Shown here in pieces: positions 14,502 through 16,668 of a stretch of DNA of 16,668 nt. The notes under the pieces are model-generated. The model ran no database searches. It worked only from the letters and a program-made list of their open reading frames with translations, and was not told the DNA's origin. The translations under genes and the position numbers were made by a program. Position 1 is the first letter of the stretch. Each line of letters opens with the position of its first letter. The stretch is from Bacteroidetes bacterium UBA7692. Its GTDB lineage: Bacteria > Bacteroidota > Bacteroidia > Chitinophagales > LD1. The DNA lies in the NCBI GenBank assembly GCA_002482725.1, contig DLGO01000048.1, positions 6,574 through 23,241 of the forward strand, read 5' to 3'.

Positions 14502-15522
14502 GCCGCGGCACTATATCACGCTGCTTGCCTTTGGCTTTGCAGCTATTATAGTACTGTTGCTGCAGCTGGTATTAGGCTCCGTGCATGTTCCCATGGCTAC
14601 TGTATGGGATACACTTTCAGGTGCCAACACCGACCCTGTATTCAATGAGATTATCCTCAACGGCCGCTTGCCATCTGCCATAGCCTCCTTATTGGCTGGC
14701 GCGGCATTGTCCATTAGCGGTCTGCACATGCAGATACTCTTCCGCAATCCCATTGCCGGGCCTTATGTACTGGGCATCAGCGCAGGGGCTAACCTGGGTG
14801 TGGCCTGCCTGCTTATGCTATCAGGCTTCATATCTGCCAACAGCATCCTGTATACACTTTTTGCCAACGAGTGGAGCATTAGCATAGCCGCAGCCTTAGG
14901 TGCGGCCGTGGTTTTCAGCCTCATTATCTCTACAGCTTTCCGCATCCGCAACGTGGTTTCTCTGCTTATCATCGGCCTTATGCTTGGTAGCGCCATAGGT
15001 GCCTTGGTAGAACTCATGGAAGCCTTTGCCTCAAAGGATGAGCTGCGCGCTTATGTCCTTTGGACTTTTGCTTCTTTCCGCCAGGTTACCATGTCGCAGG
15101 TATATGTCATGGGCTTCATTTTTGCTATTGGACTTGCACTTTCTTTATACCTTATCAAACCATTGCAAGCCATGCTCGCAGGAGAGCAATACGCCATCAC
15201 CATGGGCATCAATGTTGCCCGCACCAGGCGTATGGTGGTTATTTGCACTGCCTTGCTGGCGGGTAGCATCACTGCTTTTTGTGGCCCGGTGGCTTTCGTT
15301 GGCTTAGCGGTACCGCATATCTGCCGCATGATTTTCAGGACTTCCGACACTAAGCTGCTTACCATCGCATGCCTTACCTTGGGCGCTTTGATTTGCGCTA
15401 CCTGTAGCCTCATAGCCACTTTACCGGGCAGCGAGCGGGCATTGCCGTTAAACGTTATCACCTCCCTGCTAGGCGCACCCTACGTTGTTTGGCTTATTTA
15501 CTCACGCTCCAAGACCATGTAA
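14494..15522 (+). CDS. btuC: BtuC-type permease (FecCD family) of the B12 ABC importer
   Basis: A 342-residue inner-membrane protein with about ten hydrophobic segments, the standard size for FecCD/BtuC permeases. Family motifs are present: NGRLPSAIASLLAGAALSISGLHMQ (N-terminal part), RNPIAGPYVLGISAGANLG (around 84-102) and CGPVAFVGLAVPHICRM (around 265-281), the last lying in the coupling region that meets the ATPase. It would form the homodimeric channel that receives cobalamin from BtuF. The ATG at 14494 overlaps the btuF end by 8 bases. Its TAA shares an A with the btuD ATG (TAATG at 15520-15524). By sequence alone it could serve heme or siderophores; the locus decides for B12. Confidence 0.9.
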   Translation: MHKPRHYITLLAFGFAAIIVLLLQLVLGSVHVPMATVWDTLSGANTDPVFNEIILNGRLPSAIASLLAGAALSISGLHMQILFRNPIAGPYVLGISAGANLGVACLLMLSGFISANSILYTLFANEWSISIAAALGAAVVFSLIISTAFRIRNVVSLLIIGLMLGSAIGALVELMEAFASKDELRAYVLWTFASFRQVTMSQVYVMGFIFAIGLALSLYLIKPLQAMLAGEQYAITMGINVARTRRMVVICTALLAGSITAFCGPVAFVGLAVPHICRMIFRTSDTKLLTIACLTLGALICATCSLIATLPGSERALPLNVITSLLGAPYVVWLIYSRSKTM

Positions 15523-16223
15523 TGCTGCAGCTACAACAACTTACATTGGGCTTTGAGCCAACCCGCCACCTGATACAGGATGTACAGGCCACTACAACAG
15601 CAGGCGACTGCATAGCGTTGTTTGGCTTGAACGGTACCGGCAAGTCTACGCTACTGCGTACCATAGCGGCGTTGCAGCTGCCTCAATCTGGCCACGTATT
15701 GCTGAATGGCACAGATGTAAATGCTATTGGGGCAAAACAGCGTGCCTCGCAGATCGCCATGGTACTTACCGATCGCATAGAGGCCGATTACCTAAATGTC
15801 CGTGATGCCATTGCACTTGGCCGTATCCCGTTTCTGGACTGGACAGCCAGCCTGAAACAGGAAGACAACCGCATCATATCCGAAGTTATAGCTAAGCTTT
15901 CGCTCCAACCGTTTGAGCAGCGCTTTATCCAATCTCTCAGTGATGGCGAGCGCCAACGGGTTATGATTGGCCGCGCCTTGGCTCAGGAGGCCGGGCTTAT
16001 ACTCATGGATGAACCTACTGCCTTTCTCGACTACCGTAATAAGGAGGCCATATTCCGCCTCATGAAGCAGATAGCCGAAGACATGCGCAAGGTAGTGCTT
16101 ATATCTACCCACGACCTGGAGTACGCGCTGCAGCACTGCAACCGTTTCTGGATCATTCAGCAGCAGCAATTCTTCGATACCCGCGATCCGGCTGAGGCCC
16201 GAAAAATATTGATGGCGGTTTAA
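15522..16223 (+). CDS. btuD: BtuD-type ATPase of the B12 ABC importer
   Basis: A 233-residue ABC ATPase that would power the BtuC channel. Walker A is GLNGTGKS (35-42), the signature is LSDGE (139-143), Walker B is LILMDE (159-164), the D-loop is FLD (168-170) and the switch histidine is H197 in STHD. I chose the ATG at 15522 rather than the in-frame TTG 33 bases upstream because the TAATG overlap with btuC repeats the pattern of this operon and gives a normal MLQLQQLTLGF opening. The Q-loop position reads AMVLTD, so threonine replaces the usual glutamine; I recall that FecE-type ATPases of Bacteroidota often read VVLT there. It is the last gene of the locus. No convincing terminator follows; only a 5-bp hairpin lies at 16231-16245. 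Confidence 0.9.
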   Translation: MLQLQQLTLGFEPTRHLIQDVQATTTAGDCIALFGLNGTGKSTLLRTIAALQLPQSGHVLLNGTDVNAIGAKQRASQIAMVLTDRIEADYLNVRDAIALGRIPFLDWTASLKQEDNRIISEVIAKLSLQPFEQRFIQSLSDGERQRVMIGRALAQEAGLILMDEPTAFLDYRNKEAIFRLMKQIAEDMRKVVLISTHDLEYALQHCNRFWIIQQQQFFDTRDPAEARKILMAV

Positions 16224-16273
16224 CTTGCTTGTGCTTATTTAGCACTATTGTTTCAATAAATAAAGAACGACCA

Positions 16274-16668
16274 ATGGAATACAGAAGACTGGGCAAAACA
16301 GGCCTGCAAGTCAGCGCACTCTCCTTCGGCACATGGGTAACTTTTGGCAGCCAGATCGGTGACGATGTAGCTGAGCAGTTACTGGTTACCGCTTACGAAA
16401 ACGGTGTCAACTTCTTCGACAATGCCGAGGCATACGCCAGCGGCAAAAGCGAGATTGTGATGGGCAACATTCTCAAAAAAATGGAATGGGACCGCAGCAC
16501 TTACCTTGTTTCCAGCAAGGTTTTCTGGGGTGGGCAAAAGCCTAACCAGAAAGGCCTTATGCGCAAGCATGTAATAGAAGCTTGCCACGCTGCGCTCAGG
16601 CGTTTGCAGGTCGACTACCTCGACCTTTTCTTCTGCCACCGCCCCGATATCCATACACCTATAGAGGA
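16274..16668 (+). CDS. Aldo/keto reductase, Kv-beta/YghZ-like (N-terminal part)
   Basis: The frame is open from ATG at 16274 to the end of the window, giving 131 residues of a protein that should be about 320 long. The start MEYRRLGKTGLQVSALSFGT is the canonical aldo/keto reductase opening. GTWVTFGSQIGDDVAEQLL, NFFDNAEAYASGKSEIVMGNIL and SSKVFWGGQKPNQKGLMRKHVIEA closely match the potassium-channel beta-subunit group (AKR6 and YghZ-like AKR14). Catalytic Asp49 and Tyr54 are present in DNAEAY, and the lysine is in SSKVFW. These are NADPH-dependent carbonyl reductases, often of methylglyoxal or other aldehydes. It starts 50 bases after btuD with no clear promoter, so it might be read through from the B12 locus, but a functional link is not evident. 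Confidence 0.9.
   Translation, partial: MEYRRLGKTGLQVSALSFGTWVTFGSQIGDDVAEQLLVTAYENGVNFFDNAEAYASGKSEIVMGNILKKMEWDRSTYLVSSKVFWGGQKPNQKGLMRKHVIEACHAALRRLQVDYLDLFFCHRPDIHTPIE

Noticed and set aside
15489..15521. TTG start giving an 11-residue N-terminal extension of btuD
   Set aside because: The ATG at 15522 fits the TAATG overlap used elsewhere in the operon and gives a normal ABC ATPase N-terminus; the extension only reads through btuC codons.
16231..16258. Short hairpins GTGCT/AGCAC and TATTG/CAATA after btuD as an operon terminator
   Set aside because: Each stem is only 5 bp and there is no T-tract after it; this is near chance level for an A/T-rich gap.
16379..16654. Minus-strand open frame of 91 residues at the right end
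   Set aside because: It is antisense to the aldo/keto reductase, whose plus-strand frame runs open to the window end with canonical motifs.

Overview
The window reads as a stretch of chromosome from a member of the Bacteroidota, probably an environmental, Chitinophaga-like lineage (the phylum is well supported, the finer placement is a guess). Evidence: the rpmB-rpmG-DUF4295-ftsY cluster; promoters of the TTTG-N19-21-TAnnTTTG type with no Shine-Dalgarno sequences; a type IX secretion (T9SS) C-terminal sorting domain; and the BtuG family of surface B12 binders, known from Bacteroidota. Nothing looks like a phage, an insertion sequence, a CRISPR array or a tRNA/rRNA gene.

Layout, left to right. 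(1) 1-527 is the end of a DUF4412-like secreted protein. (2) 689-2448 is a ribosome/secretion housekeeping block: a promoter, then rpmB (bL28), rpmG (bL33), a 56-residue DUF4295 protein, an intrinsic terminator, and ftsY. (3) 2451-5540 on the minus strand holds a TerC-family membrane protein, a RimJ/RimL-like GNAT acetyltransferase and an ALDH7 (antiquitin-type) aldehyde dehydrogenase. (4) 5659-8929 holds a small outer-membrane beta-barrel protein, a nitronate monooxygenase-like flavoprotein, a YghO-like GNAT protein and a DivIC/FtsB-type division protein, arranged as tail-to-tail pairs. (5) 9027-16223 is a complete vitamin B12 uptake locus on the plus strand. (6) 16274 to the end is the start of a Kv-beta-like aldo/keto reductase.

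The B12 locus is the main interest. It starts with a cobalamin riboswitch (about 9090-9254). A DUF4465 protein carrying a T9SS sorting domain follows, probably a surface cobalamin-binding protein related to BtuH. Then come a BtuB-type TonB-dependent receptor, a BtuG-type beta-propeller surface lipoprotein, a BtuF-type lipoprotein, a BtuC permease and a BtuD ATPase. The last four junctions overlap by 1 to 8 bases, so these genes look translationally coupled. The inferred route is capture outside the cell by the DUF4465 protein and BtuG, passage through BtuB, then BtuF and BtuCD across the inner membrane, with the riboswitch lowering expression when cobalamin is plentiful.

Two things stand out in the locus. 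The DUF4465 protein is in first position with a T9SS domain, whereas the Bacteroides relatives are lipoproteins. A perfect 15-bp inverted repeat followed by a T-tract also lies inside the predicted signal-peptide codons of btuB, where it could separate expression of the first gene from the rest.
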